Both the position numbers and the translations under genes were made by a program. A stretch of 64,000 bases of DNA from Acinetobacter pecorum (GTDB taxonomy: Bacteria > Pseudomonadota > Gammaproteobacteria > Pseudomonadales > Moraxellaceae): positions 124,001 through 188,000 of the forward strand of contig NZ_JACSPT010000002.1 in NCBI RefSeq assembly GCF_014837015.1, written 5' to 3'. Under the pieces are notes generated by a model. It was not told the DNA's origin. It ran no database searches and was given only the letters and a program-made list of their open reading frames with translations. Each line of letters starts with the position of its first letter. The first letter of the stretch is position 1. This document shows, piece after piece, positions 9,573-18,695 of this stretch.

Positions 9573-10582
9573 TGTCTTCCTTGATGCAAGCACGCTGGCA
9601 ACGTTTTAAGCAGCATAAGCTGGGCTTTAGCTGCTTTATTATTTTCAGTGCTATTTTCATCATTTCCTTGGGTGCAGAACTGATTGCTAACGATAAGCCC
9701 TTGCTGGTGAAATATAATCATGCTTTTTATTTGCCCATCCTGAAATCCTATCCGGAAACCACGTTTGGCGGAGTATTTGAGACAGAAGCAGAATATAAAG
9801 ATCCCACTGTACAGCAACTGATTGCAGAAAAAGGCTGGGCGATCTGGCCCATCATTCCGTTTTCCTATCAAACGCCAAATTTTGAACTGGCTGTACCGGT
9901 GCCTTCGCCCCCGAGTGCGCAAAACTGGCTAGGAACAGATGACCAGGGCCGTGACGTTCTGGCACGGATTCTATATGGTTTAAGAATTTCATTACTGTTT
10001 GGTTTTGCACTGACTCTATTGTCTGCGGCGTTGGGAATTTTAGCAGGGGCAATTCAGGGTTATTATGGTGGATGGATTGACCTGATCGGGCAACGCATAC
10101 TCGAAGTCTGGAGCGGTTTGCCGATGCTGTTTATGGTGATGGTACTGGTCAGTCTGTTTACCCCGAGTATTTACTGGCTGTTTCTGATTATGCTGTTATT
10201 TGGCTGGACCACACTGGTGAGTATGGTGCGCGCTGAGTTTTTGCGCGCCAGAAATCTGGAATATGTCTGGGCAGCAAGAAGTATTGGGGCCGGGGATGGA
10301 CGGATCATGTTCAAACATATTCTCCCCAATGTGATAGGTTCTAGCCTGTCACAGTTACCTTTTATGCTAACCGCCAATATTACTGCACTGACAGCGCTGG
10401 ATTTTTTAGGATATGGTTTGCCACCCGATTCGGCATCCCTAGGGGAACTCTTGCTTCAGGCCAAAAACAACTTAAATGCGCCGTGGCTGGCATTGTCGGG
10501 ATTCTTTAGTTTGGCGATTGTACTGAGTTTGCTGATCTATATGGGAGAAGCAGTACGGGATGCTTTTGATCCAAGAAACTAA
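9572..10582 (+). CDS. yejE: YejE-like ABC peptide transporter permease
   Basis: A 336-residue second permease of the DppC/OppC class, forming the transmembrane channel with YejB. It has an N-terminal helix, a periplasmic segment and a binding-protein-dependent transport domain. The family motif NWLGTDDQGRDVLARILYG is present, and an EAA loop (YVWAARSIGAGDGRIMFKHI) lies near residues 230-250. Its start shares one base with the yejB stop. No nucleotide-binding subunit (YejF/OppDF) follows: the next gene, 130 bp on, is an unrelated flavin oxidoreductase with its own promoter. The ATPase must be encoded elsewhere or be shared. Confidence 0.92.
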   Translation: MSSLMQARWQRFKQHKLGFSCFIIFSAIFIISLGAELIANDKPLLVKYNHAFYLPILKSYPETTFGGVFETEAEYKDPTVQQLIAEKGWAIWPIIPFSYQTPNFELAVPVPSPPSAQNWLGTDDQGRDVLARILYGLRISLLFGFALTLLSAALGILAGAIQGYYGGWIDLIGQRILEVWSGLPMLFMVMVLVSLFTPSIYWLFLIMLLFGWTTLVSMVRAEFLRARNLEYVWAARSIGAGDGRIMFKHILPNVIGSSLSQLPFMLTANITALTALDFLGYGLPPDSASLGELLLQAKNNLNAPWLALSGFFSLAIVLSLLIYMGEAVRDAFDPRN

Positions 10583-10634
10583 ATCACAAAAATCTTTAAC
10601 CATGAAAAAATAAGCAGATAAAAGTTGTGTAAAT

Positions 10635-10676
10635 TTGACAAGACTGATTGTCAATTGTTCTGGCTTACGTTATAAA
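10635..10676 (+). promoter_or_regulatory. Sigma-70-like promoter overlapped by an inverted repeat
   Basis: TTGTCA at 10648-10653 and TATAAA at 10671-10676 are separated by 17 bp, an excellent -35/-10 pair placed 37 bp before the flavin oxidoreductase start. The -35 box lies inside an inverted repeat, TTGACA (10635-10640) and TGTCAA (10649-10654), which could be a repressor operator. The operator role is inference. Confidence 0.55.
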
Positions 10677-10712
10677 CGAGTACAAAATAAAAGTAACGTA
10701 TCAGGACAGATC

Positions 10713-11957
10713 ATGACTCAATTGGCCGATTCCATTCAAATTCGCAATACCACTTTTAAAAACCGCATCATTAAAGGTGCCATGAGTGAAGCACTGGCCA
10801 ATGATGCCGGCCAGCCCAATCAGGCGCATTTCAAGTTGTATGAAGCATGGGCCGAAGGTGGCTTGGGTTGTGCTATTACGGGTAATGTCATGGTGGATTA
10901 TCGTGCCAAGAATGAACCGGGCGTCGTAGTGGTAGAAACAGAACGTGATCTGGCACAGCTCAAAGTCTGGGCTGACGTAGGCAAACAGCATGGCATGGTA
11001 CAATTGGTCCAGTTGTCACATCCGGGCCGCCAGTGTCCTAAAGGTCTGAATAAAGAAACAGTTGCACCGTCCGCAGTACCCTTTAGTCCGGCATTGGCAA
11101 TGAGCTTTGGAACCCCACGGGAACTGCGTGAAGATGAAATCCTGGATATTATCCAGCGCTTTGCCACTTCGGCTGCCATCTGTGAAAAAGCAGGATTTGA
11201 GGGGGTGCAGTTGCATGGGGCACATGGTTATCTGATTAGCCAGTTTCTGTCACCGCTGACCAATAAGCGTCAGGATCAATGGGGTGGTAGTATTGAGAAT
11301 CGTACCCGTTTCTTGCTGCAAACCTATCAGGCTGTTCGTACTGCGACTTCGGAAAATTTTATTATTTCAGTCAAGCTGAATTCAGCTGATTTCCAGCGCG
11401 GTGGTATTAGCGAAGAAGATGTCATTTATGTCTTTAAGGCGATGGACGCTGCAGGCATCGACATCATTGAAGTGTCAGGTGGTAGCTATGAAGCACCTGC
11501 GATGGCCGGCGTGAAAGCAGACAAGCGCAAGGCCTCGACCATTGCCCGTGAAGCCTATTTCCTCGATTTTGCCGAAAAAATTCGTCAGGAAGTAAAGTGC
11601 CATATCATGGTCACTGGTGGATTCCGAACAGTTGAAGGCATGAATGCCGCGCTCGACAGTGGTGCTTGTGATTTTGTCGGGATTGCACGTCCCTTTGCGG
11701 TAGAACCTGACTTGGGCAATCGTCTGGTTGCAGGGCAGGATGTACGTTATGCAGTTGAGAAAATTAAAACCGGTATTCCAATGGTCGACAAGATGGCGAT
11801 TATGGAAATCATCTGGTATGCCGCGCAGTTTAAGGAAATTGCCAAAGGCAAGCAGCCTAATCCGAAACTCTCACCACTAAAAGTCTTTTTGCAGTATCTG
11901 AAAGGCAATGTCAAAGCGGTGATCAAGGGACAATTAAACTCGCGAAAATCGGCTTAA
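10713..11957 (+). CDS. NADH:flavin oxidoreductase, old yellow enzyme family
   Basis: A 414-residue FMN-dependent TIM-barrel enzyme. The frame extends upstream to 10635, but the ATG at 10713 is chosen because it has a CAGGA ribosome-binding site and follows the promoter. Family signatures are the N-terminal IRNTTFKNRIIKGAMSEALA, LSHPGRQ, the active-site HGAHGYLISQFLSPLTN followed by RWGGS-like QWGGSIENRTRF, and phosphate-binding VTGGF and GIARPF. Such enzymes reduce activated alkenes, enals or nitro compounds with NAD(P)H; the substrate cannot be read from sequence. It is monocistronic, ending in a strong terminator. Confidence 0.88.
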   Translation: MTQLADSIQIRNTTFKNRIIKGAMSEALANDAGQPNQAHFKLYEAWAEGGLGCAITGNVMVDYRAKNEPGVVVVETERDLAQLKVWADVGKQHGMVQLVQLSHPGRQCPKGLNKETVAPSAVPFSPALAMSFGTPRELREDEILDIIQRFATSAAICEKAGFEGVQLHGAHGYLISQFLSPLTNKRQDQWGGSIENRTRFLLQTYQAVRTATSENFIISVKLNSADFQRGGISEEDVIYVFKAMDAAGIDIIEVSGGSYEAPAMAGVKADKRKASTIAREAYFLDFAEKIRQEVKCHIMVTGGFRTVEGMNAALDSGACDFVGIARPFAVEPDLGNRLVAGQDVRYAVEKIKTGIPMVDKMAIMEIIWYAAQFKEIAKGKQPNPKLSPLKVFLQYLKGNVKAVIKGQLNSRKSA

Positions 11958-11966
11958 TCTTTATTA

Positions 11967-11999
11967 AAAAACCGGACACTGCAAATGTCCGGTTTTTTT
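11967..11999. terminator. Rho-independent terminator, probably bidirectional
   Basis: An ACCGGACA stem with a short loop and TGTCCGGT arm is flanked by A and T runs. It lies between the convergent flavin oxidoreductase and the diiron protein and could serve both. Confidence 0.9.
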
Positions 12000-12022
12000 A
12001 ATTTCTGGCACTTAGGGGGGCT

Positions 12023-13444
12023 TTAGGAGTAATGCATCGCCTGGGTCTGAAAAGGAAATAATAACTGACTTAACTGACGAGTCGCCCATAAGCCTATTTC
12101 GGTATGATGCATATGCGGTGCAGTATAAGGAATCAGTAAATCAATTTTCTGTTCAGCACCCTCACAGCGCATGAAGCGGCTTTTTAACTGATTTAAGCGC
12201 TGCTGGTCCATACGGCTCATTGCAGGTTCAATTTTTGCTTGTGATGGGGCTGCACTACGTGAGGACAGGCGAGTTGCCAAGCCTGCACCCTGAATCCAGT
12301 CTTTAATAATCTGTTTTTCGGTCGCATTAAAGACCCCAAACATTTTACCTTCCGGATGATCGATCATTTTCCAGAAGCGACTTTGTTCTACTGGCGCATC
12401 TTTCACGATCCAGCCTTTTTCAATCATCACCTGCAAAAACTCGGCAATCTGGGCAGGATCGGATAACCAGTCATTGATGGTCTTGCCACTAAACTGGCAT
12501 TTCTGATTATGAATATATTGACCAATCAGCGCTTTATTCTGAAAAATTTTTAAAGCCATCTGCTCAATGTCCAGTTCCCGGATGATTTGGGAAGAACTTT
12601 TACCAAGGTCATTTAGAACATAGCCTTTTTTAATCAGATCCAGATAAGCGTGTGGATCTTCAGCATGATTAAAATGCTGGATAAATGCTTGCAGGGATTT
12701 CTGCGCATGACCATTGTGAGCATTATCAATAGTAATGTGCACATTGAAATAATGCGGATCAATACCCAGTTCAGCCAGTTCATAATTGGTGATTAACAGA
12801 TGCAGCGGTAACTGTTCATAACCGAGATTAAAGCCAATGACCAGAGGTAAATATTTGGCCGGGGCATAAGCCAGTGCCAACTGTACGGCAGCCTGTTCAT
12901 AGTAACTGTCATTCAGATGCTCGGCATAACTGTTCAGCTCATAATGACTTAACACGTCCTGATACATGGTGACATGATTGGCACGCGGATGCCCTAAGCC
13001 AAGCTCTTCGAGATAGATGTAAATCAAATCTTTCAGCTCGGGCTGATTGCAATTCGGTACGGTCGAATATAACCAAGCACCATCGACCAGCTTGACTGGT
13101 GCAACTTTTGCCAGGAATTCGAAAGCATGGGAAACCGTAGGAAAATATTCCCGGGCTTGGTGCTGTTTCCGGCGATTGACATAGGCCTGGAAAGTCGTAC
13201 AAACCTGATGATGTTGTTCTAGAAGATGCTGTTCAACCTGTGCAGGCTGATCTAACCATCCGAGAGTATTAATCTTTAAATTTTTAATCAGATCACTCAA
13301 ATAAGATTCGGCTTGTTCGGTTTTGGCATACATCGAAATTTCAGTATCTTGAAAAAAGTCGACCCACTCCTTAAAGCTTTTAAATTGAAAATTATGATTT
13401 TTATTCGGCGATAAAGGTAAACTTAACTCTGTGCTGAAGAACAT
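12023..13444 (-). CDS. Heme-oxygenase-like diiron (iron-containing redox) protein
   Basis: A 473-residue protein that resembles the iron-containing redox enzyme family with a heme-oxygenase-like fold. The segment DPHYFNVHITIDNAHNGHA contains the HxxxDxxH pattern typical of the third metal-binding helix in such diiron oxygenases. An upstream Glu/His-bearing helix, IYLEELGLGHPRANH, fits the other ligand helix. About 180 residues beyond the fold form a C-terminal extension (roughly 290-473) that I cannot assign. Known members act on fatty acids, amino acids or pterins; the substrate here is unknown. It stands alone, convergent with the flavin oxidoreductase and downstream of the tRNA-Glu cluster. 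Confidence 0.7.
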   Translation of the reverse strand: MFFSTELSLPLSPNKNHNFQFKSFKEWVDFFQDTEISMYAKTEQAESYLSDLIKNLKINTLGWLDQPAQVEQHLLEQHHQVCTTFQAYVNRRKQHQAREYFPTVSHAFEFLAKVAPVKLVDGAWLYSTVPNCNQPELKDLIYIYLEELGLGHPRANHVTMYQDVLSHYELNSYAEHLNDSYYEQAAVQLALAYAPAKYLPLVIGFNLGYEQLPLHLLITNYELAELGIDPHYFNVHITIDNAHNGHAQKSLQAFIQHFNHAEDPHAYLDLIKKGYVLNDLGKSSSQIIRELDIEQMALKIFQNKALIGQYIHNQKCQFSGKTINDWLSDPAQIAEFLQVMIEKGWIVKDAPVEQSRFWKMIDHPEGKMFGVFNATEKQIIKDWIQGAGLATRLSSRSAAPSQAKIEPAMSRMDQQRLNQLKSRFMRCEGAEQKIDLLIPYTAPHMHHTEIGLWATRQLSQLLFPFQTQAMHYS

Positions 13445-13679
13445 AATCTGATCCTTGCAGATTTCTTTTATTTACCTTAACGTGAGCTCTAAACTCAGGG
13501 TGTTGAATTTTTGTTCTAATTTATTGATGTATTGCTTTAAATGAAAATGAACGGATATTTCTGTGCATAGAAATGTAAAAAAATACAAATTATAAAATTA
13601 AGAATAGGTTGGCATTCAGGAAAGTAACCGCAGAATTTGAACGAGCGGTAAAAATAGAATTGAGGTTTCTAAGTGGGTA

Positions 13680-13714
13680 AAAAAAAGCTCAGGTCGCAAT
13701 GCCTGAGCTTTTTT
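13680..13714 (-). terminator. Terminator of the tRNA-Glu cluster
   Basis: AAAAAAGCTCAGG and CCTGAGCTTTTTT form a perfect stem followed by a T run on the minus strand, 37 bp beyond the last tRNA-Glu. The rest of the gap 13445-13750 is AT-rich, with no gene seen. Confidence 0.88.
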
Positions 13715-13750
13715 GTGAGAAGATCATTTATAAGATAATCATCTCGAATA

Positions 13751-13826
13751 TGGCGTCCCTACGGGGATTCGAACCCCGGTTACCGCCGTGAAAGGGCGAT
13801 GTCCTAGGCCTCTAGACGATAGGGAC
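13751..13826 (-). tRNA. tRNA-Glu (TTC), copy 1
   Basis: A 76-nt cloverleaf with acceptor GTCCCTA/TAGGGAC, anticodon loop CTTTCAC (anticodon TTC), T-loop GGTTCGAATCC and an encoded CCA end. It is identical in sequence to four other copies in the window. Confidence 0.97.
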
Positions 13827-13872
13827 AGTACAGAAGATAAATTTTAAAACCCTTACTTTTAGCTGGAAGTAA

Positions 13873-13948
13873 TGGCGTCCCTACGGGGATTCGAACCCCG
13901 GTTACCGCCGTGAAAGGGCGATGTCCTAGGCCTCTAGACGATAGGGAC
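13873..13948 (-). tRNA. tRNA-Glu (TTC), copy 2
   Basis: Identical 76-nt tRNA-Glu with anticodon TTC and encoded CCA. It is 46 bp from copy 1 and in the same orientation, consistent with one polycistronic precursor. Confidence 0.97.
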
Positions 13949-13972
13949 TTAATAAAATGTACTTCTGAAAAT

Positions 13973-14048
13973 TGGCGTCCCTACGGGGATTCGAACCCCG
14001 GTTACCGCCGTGAAAGGGCGATGTCCTAGGCCTCTAGACGATAGGGAC
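13973..14048 (-). tRNA. tRNA-Glu (TTC), copy 3
   Basis: Identical 76-nt tRNA-Glu with anticodon TTC. It is the promoter-proximal member of the three-gene tandem, separated from copy 2 by 24 bp. Confidence 0.97.
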
Positions 14049-14179
14049 GTTTCAGAGGTGGGCGTATAATAGGGTGAAAACAGGGGGGTGTCAAACGCAT
14101 TTCCATAAAAAAAATGATTTTACGGGTTGAGTGCGTAAATTTAAAACAATCTTGTTGAAATAGAGGAAAATTACCTGAA

Positions 14180-15085
14180 TTAAGCTGGATTTTTAAGCAA
14201 TTCCAGCATGGCAGTTAATACTTTTGGATGCTGTAAATAACCTTCAACGTCATGTGGGCGTTCCACAAAAGTACGAATTTCCTGATTGATAATGTTAGGT
14301 TGAAAGTTAAAAGGGCTTTTTGAGAGTGGAAATGCAGTGAGAAAATCATCAGGTGAATAAAAATTTATCCAATCGCCTGAAATGGCAGCAGGTCGTGTGA
14401 TCGGTTGCTGGAGATGGGCTTGGATGACCCGAAATGCCAGCGGTGATCCGAGGGTAATAAAACGTTTAATATTCAGTTCCGGGTGCTCAATCAAATAATT
14501 ATAGGCAATCACGGTGCCAAGCGAATGTGCCACTACAATCTGTGGTTTGCTGCTATATAGTTGATGATGAATGCGAAGGTGAACTTCCTGCATAAACTCT
14601 GGATTGGCCAAGTAAAGATAAGTTTCCTGTAAAAATTTTTGCAACAAACTGGCATGCAAGCGGGGAAAATAATTAAGGAGTATCACAAAATCGCGTAAAG
14701 CAATATCCTTGCTTAACGCTGTGATGAACCTCAGTTTCTGGTTGAACTTGAGTGCGTCATCAAGGTTCAATTGTGGGACGTCACAAATTTGATTGATACG
14801 CTGATCTACAGGTGGCGTGGGTTGCCGCTGAACTGGATGCAGGAAGGGAAAATGCGGCCACTGCTGTGGCATTAAAATATTTCCACTAAGCAGATTACGC
14901 AAATGATGCTGAGAGAGTAAATCTCCATAAAAAGGGATGCGGATATGCCGTTTTAAATAAGTGAAACGAGCTTGCTGGTGCGAATTTTTGCGCAGGCCTT
15001 TTTTGAGAAGATGCAGCCAGTGTTGCCGTAATGAAGTAGCTGTATAATCTTGCTTGTTCATGCCATGAATAAAAACAATTTTCAT
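14180..15085 (-). CDS. Alpha/beta hydrolase, lipase-like
   Basis: A 301-residue protein beginning MKIVFIHGMN, the usual first strand and oxyanion loop of an alpha/beta hydrolase. The nucleophile elbow is AHSLGT (Ser in VVAHSLGTVIAYNYL), with Ala in place of the first Gly of GxSxG. A plausible acid is the Asp in FYSPDDFL, and the base is the His in ERPHDVEGYL. No signal peptide or membrane helix is seen, so it is probably cytoplasmic. It lies between tRNA-Glu copy 3 and an amino-acid permease, with no evident functional link. The substrate is unknown. Confidence 0.75.
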   Translation of the reverse strand: MKIVFIHGMNKQDYTATSLRQHWLHLLKKGLRKNSHQQARFTYLKRHIRIPFYGDLLSQHHLRNLLSGNILMPQQWPHFPFLHPVQRQPTPPVDQRINQICDVPQLNLDDALKFNQKLRFITALSKDIALRDFVILLNYFPRLHASLLQKFLQETYLYLANPEFMQEVHLRIHHQLYSSKPQIVVAHSLGTVIAYNYLIEHPELNIKRFITLGSPLAFRVIQAHLQQPITRPAAISGDWINFYSPDDFLTAFPLSKSPFNFQPNIINQEIRTFVERPHDVEGYLQHPKVLTAMLELLKNPA

Positions 15086-15280
15086 CGATGCCTCACTGAG
15101 ACCGACAGTTTTATACCCATAGTATAAAAATCTTGCCTCAGCTGAACCGGCGCTTCTTGTAGTATTAATGTTTTAAATTTTTTTGATAAAACAAGGATTA
15201 ACAGACATATGTATATTTATGGGAACAGATAAAAGCAAAGCAGGAAATGTATAGATTTGAATTAAAGATATATTGACAAA

Positions 15281-15304
15281 AAGAGCAGCCGGAGCTGCTC
15301 TTTT
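15281..15304 (-). terminator. Terminator of the first amino-acid permease
   Basis: AAGAGCAGC and GCTGCTCTT pair around a CGGA loop, followed by TTTTT on the minus strand, 15 bp after the permease stop codon. Confidence 0.88.
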
Positions 15305-15318
15305 ATGTGCTTTAAGAT

Positions 15319-16731
15319 TTAAGCTTTATTGTGATAGAACTTGTAGTAACTTGCATAACATAACGCGATAAATATCAGACAGCCTATGAAGCTGATCCGC
15401 ATTGATGGATCAAAGACCATACTGATACAGGTAATAAAACAGAACACAAAGCCCAGGATTGGCACAATCGGGAACAATGGTGCAGCGAAGCCCAGTTCTT
15501 TGGCAGTATGACCTTGTTTATACCACTGACGACGGAAGTTGAACTGGCTTAAGCAGATACTCATCCAGACCACCACCATGGTAAACGCCGCGACGCCCAG
15601 CAAGTTGGTAAAGATAGTCTCTGGCGCAAACTGTTCAGACAATAAACCTGGCAATGCACCCAGCATAGTTACCATGACTGCAATATACGGTACACCGCGA
15701 GCATTGAGTCTTGAGAATATTGCAGGCAACTGTTTGCTATATGACAATGACCACATCATACGTGAAGCAGCAAACAGGCCCGAGTTGGCAGCAGACAGCA
15801 ATGCAGTGATAATCACAAAACGGATGATATCTTCAGCATAAGGAATACCAATATGCTGAAATACTGTTACGAATGGACTGCTACTTACGCCTTCCGCAGC
15901 TAAGCCCGCTTCCTGATGCGGAAGTAAAGCTGTTACCACAATAATCGTACCTACAAAGAAAATTAATAAGCGGAAAATCGCAGTATTAATCGCTTTAGGA
16001 ACATTTTTGGCAGGGTTTTCAGTCTCACCCGCAGCCACACCAATCAACTCGGTGCCAGAGAAGGCGAAGTTCACAATCAGCATCGTCGCAAAAATCGGGA
16101 ACAGACCTTCAGGGAACCAGCCCTGTGCAGTCAGATTGGTAAATAAAGGAGCGGCTTCATATCCCTGATAGCCCAAAACACCAAATATGGCCAATAGGCC
16201 TAAAAGAATAAAAGCAACAACCGTGACCACTTTGACCAGTGCCAGCCAGAATTCGGATTCGGCAAACCAGCGGGTTGAAATCATATTTAGACTAAATACG
16301 AATACACCAAAGATAATGGTCCATAACCACATGGAAATATCCGGGAACCATTCCTGCATCAGCAAGGCAGCTGCAGTAAATTCAGTTCCGAGAGTGACCG
16401 ACCACGTCAGCCAGTATAACCAGGTGATGGTATAGCCTGTACCTGGTCCGATATAACGTTTGGCATAAGCGCCAAATGAACCAGATTCTGGCATGTGGAC
16501 GGCAAGTTCGCCCAAACATAGCATCACCATGTACGCGATAATACCGCCCAGGAGATAAGCGAGAATGGCACCTACAGGCCCCGTTTGTGCAATGACTTCA
16601 CCCGACCCTAAAAATAGGCCTGTTCCGATTGCGCCACCCAGCGAAATCATGACCAGATGTCGTGTACTCATAGCGCGTTTTAAAGGCGCAGAATTGCCCT
16701 GATGCGTAGCATCATTCGGAGATGAGTGCAT
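15319..16731 (-). CDS. APC-family amino-acid permease, MmuP-like (paralog 1)
   Basis: A permease of about 470 residues with twelve predicted membrane segments. The frame opens seven codons upstream with TTG at 16752; I take the ATG at 16731. The start (LKRAMSTRHLVMISLGGAIGTGLFLGSG) is the conserved APC/AAT helix 1 substrate-binding region. IGPGTGYTITWLYWLTWSVTLG and AGETENPAKNVPKAI closely resemble the E. coli S-methylmethionine permease MmuP as I recall it. No mmuM methyltransferase is nearby, so the substrate is uncertain among neutral amino acids or S-methylmethionine. A tRNA-Glu lies immediately upstream and a close paralog beyond it. Confidence 0.88.
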   Translation of the reverse strand: MHSSPNDATHQGNSAPLKRAMSTRHLVMISLGGAIGTGLFLGSGEVIAQTGPVGAILAYLLGGIIAYMVMLCLGELAVHMPESGSFGAYAKRYIGPGTGYTITWLYWLTWSVTLGTEFTAAALLMQEWFPDISMWLWTIIFGVFVFSLNMISTRWFAESEFWLALVKVVTVVAFILLGLLAIFGVLGYQGYEAAPLFTNLTAQGWFPEGLFPIFATMLIVNFAFSGTELIGVAAGETENPAKNVPKAINTAIFRLLIFFVGTIIVVTALLPHQEAGLAAEGVSSSPFVTVFQHIGIPYAEDIIRFVIITALLSAANSGLFAASRMMWSLSYSKQLPAIFSRLNARGVPYIAVMVTMLGALPGLLSEQFAPETIFTNLLGVAAFTMVVVWMSICLSQFNFRRQWYKQGHTAKELGFAAPLFPIVPILGFVFCFITCISMVFDPSMRISFIGCLIFIALCYASYYKFYHNKA

Positions 16732-16845
16732 AGGAAATAAGAAATACTTCAAAGGAATGAAGCGAGCTATTGTAGTGAAAAACTACAAATCTGCAATCGA
16801 ATAATAGTAATTTCGAATAAGGTCTGATCGTATGAGATCAATAGA

Positions 16846-16921
16846 TGGCGTCCCTACGGGGATTCGAACCCCGGTTACCGCCGTGAAAGGGCGATGTCCT
16901 AGGCCTCTAGACGATAGGGAC
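16846..16921 (-). tRNA. tRNA-Glu (TTC), copy 4
   Basis: Identical to copies 1-3 (76 nt, anticodon TTC, encoded CCA) but solitary. It sits between the two permease paralogs. Confidence 0.97.
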
Positions 16922-17068
16922 GTTGTGAGGTGATGCGTATATTAAGGATTAAGCCGGGTTTTGTCAAAAGGGTTTTTGCTAAAATTCATTTAACAGTTTA
17001 AACATTAGGCAAAACAAAAACTTTATTTTATTAAGATATTATTTTCTGAACAGATTTGCAGATTATAA

Positions 17069-17098
17069 AAAATAAACCCAATCGAAATTGGGTTTATT
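17069..17098 (-). terminator. Terminator of the second amino-acid permease
   Basis: AATAAACCCAAT and ATTGGGTTTATT pair around a CGAA tetraloop, with a T-rich tract following on the minus strand. Confidence 0.88.
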
Positions 17099-17133
17099 AA
17101 AGAGAGAAAAATCTCTATACCGAAGTCTAAAAA

Positions 17134-18564
17134 TTAAGCTTTTTTATGATAGAGCCAGTAATAACTTGCATAACATGCCGCCATAAACAGTAAGCAGCCA
17201 ATAAAACCGGACAGCATTTCAGGATCAGCCGCCATACTTAATCCCGTTGCGGTACAGCATACAAAACCTAAAATTGGTACAAGTGGAAACCATGGGGTAC
17301 GGAATTTAAGATCAGACAGCGCATGACCAGATTTGAGCCACTGGCGACGGAAATTAAACTGGCTCCAACAAATGCTCATCCAGACAATGACCATAGTGAA
17401 TGCGGCAACACCCATCAGGTTCTTAAAGATCACATCAGCACCGAACTGTTCAGACAGTAAGCCCGGTAAACCCCCAATCATGGTTACCCAAACCGCAATA
17501 TAAGGCACACCTGATTTACTGACTTTAGCAAATATTCGGGGCAAATGATTTTTTGAAGAAAGTGCCCACATCATACGTGAAGCAGCATATAGGCCGGAGT
17601 TTGCAGTAGAAAGCAGGGCAGTGATAATCACAAAACGGATAAAGTCTTCTGCATAGGGAATGCCCATCTGGGTAAATACCGATACAAATGGACTGCTACT
17701 CAGGCCACCATGACCACCGACTTGCAGACCTGCATCAGTATAAGATAGTAGTGAGCTGATAACGATAATGGTGCCGACAAAGAAAATAATCAGACGCCAT
17801 ACCGCAGCATGAATCGCCTTAGGTACATTTTTCTCGGGATTTTCAGTTTCACCTGCAGCGATTCCGATCATCTCTGTACCGTTAAAGGCAAAGTTTACGA
17901 TCAGAAGGGTGGTAAACAGGGGAATCAAGCCATTCGGCAACCAGCCATGCTCGGTCAGATTGCTAAACAGTGGTGCAGATTCATAGCCGTGGAAAGGAAT
18001 AAATCCAAAAATACACGCAAAACCCAGAATGATGAAAATCAATACAGTGGCGACTTTAATCATTGATAACCAGAATTCAGACTCGGCAAAGGTGCGGGTT
18101 GAACTCAGGTTGGATAACAGGACCCCGCCAGCAAAGATTAATGTCCATAACCAGATAGAAGTTTGCGGGAACCACTCCTGCATCAGAATGGCAGCGGCCG
18201 TAAATTCTGTACCCAAGGTCGCGGACCAACCCAGCCAGTACATCCAAGACACCATATAGCCGGTACCCGGACCGATATAATTTGTGGCGAATGCACCAAA
18301 GGAGCCGGATACTGGCAAATGTACTGCCAGTTCACCCAGGCAGAGCATGACCATATAAGCGATCAAGCCACCAATAATATAGGCCAGTACGGCACCGAGC
18401 GGACCAGCTTGGGAAATCACTTCACCTGAGCCCATAAATAGCCCGGTACCAATCGCACCACCCAGAGAAAGCATGATCAGATGGCGTGTGCCCATGGCAC
18501 GTTTTAACGACGGAGTTTGACCCTCAACAGACGAATGCTGTGAAGGTGGAGAGGGAGATTGCAT
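17134..18564 (-). CDS. APC-family amino-acid permease, MmuP-like (paralog 2)
   Basis: A 476-residue permease, closely similar along its whole length to the permease at 15319-16731. Both share LKRAMxTRHLxMxSLGGAIG, EFTAAAxLMQEWFP, NFAFxGTExIGxAAGETENP and the C-terminal GCLLFMAACYASYY region. Twelve membrane segments are expected. The N-terminal 20 residues (Pro/Ser-rich) and several loop positions differ, so substrates may have diverged. The pair looks like a local gene duplication with a tRNA-Glu copy between them. Confidence 0.88.
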   Translation of the reverse strand: MQSPSPPSQHSSVEGQTPSLKRAMGTRHLIMLSLGGAIGTGLFMGSGEVISQAGPLGAVLAYIIGGLIAYMVMLCLGELAVHLPVSGSFGAFATNYIGPGTGYMVSWMYWLGWSATLGTEFTAAAILMQEWFPQTSIWLWTLIFAGGVLLSNLSSTRTFAESEFWLSMIKVATVLIFIILGFACIFGFIPFHGYESAPLFSNLTEHGWLPNGLIPLFTTLLIVNFAFNGTEMIGIAAGETENPEKNVPKAIHAAVWRLIIFFVGTIIVISSLLSYTDAGLQVGGHGGLSSSPFVSVFTQMGIPYAEDFIRFVIITALLSTANSGLYAASRMMWALSSKNHLPRIFAKVSKSGVPYIAVWVTMIGGLPGLLSEQFGADVIFKNLMGVAAFTMVIVWMSICWSQFNFRRQWLKSGHALSDLKFRTPWFPLVPILGFVCCTATGLSMAADPEMLSGFIGCLLFMAACYASYYWLYHKKA

Positions 18565-18695
18565 AACTAAATCGAGAGAGGAGATTCAAAAGAGGTATTT
18601 TAGTTTTAATTATATGAAATATCATATAAATTGAAATTTCCCCATAAAGTTATTTTTTAATTTAAAAAATAAATCTTTGAAAAGATCACTCAAAA

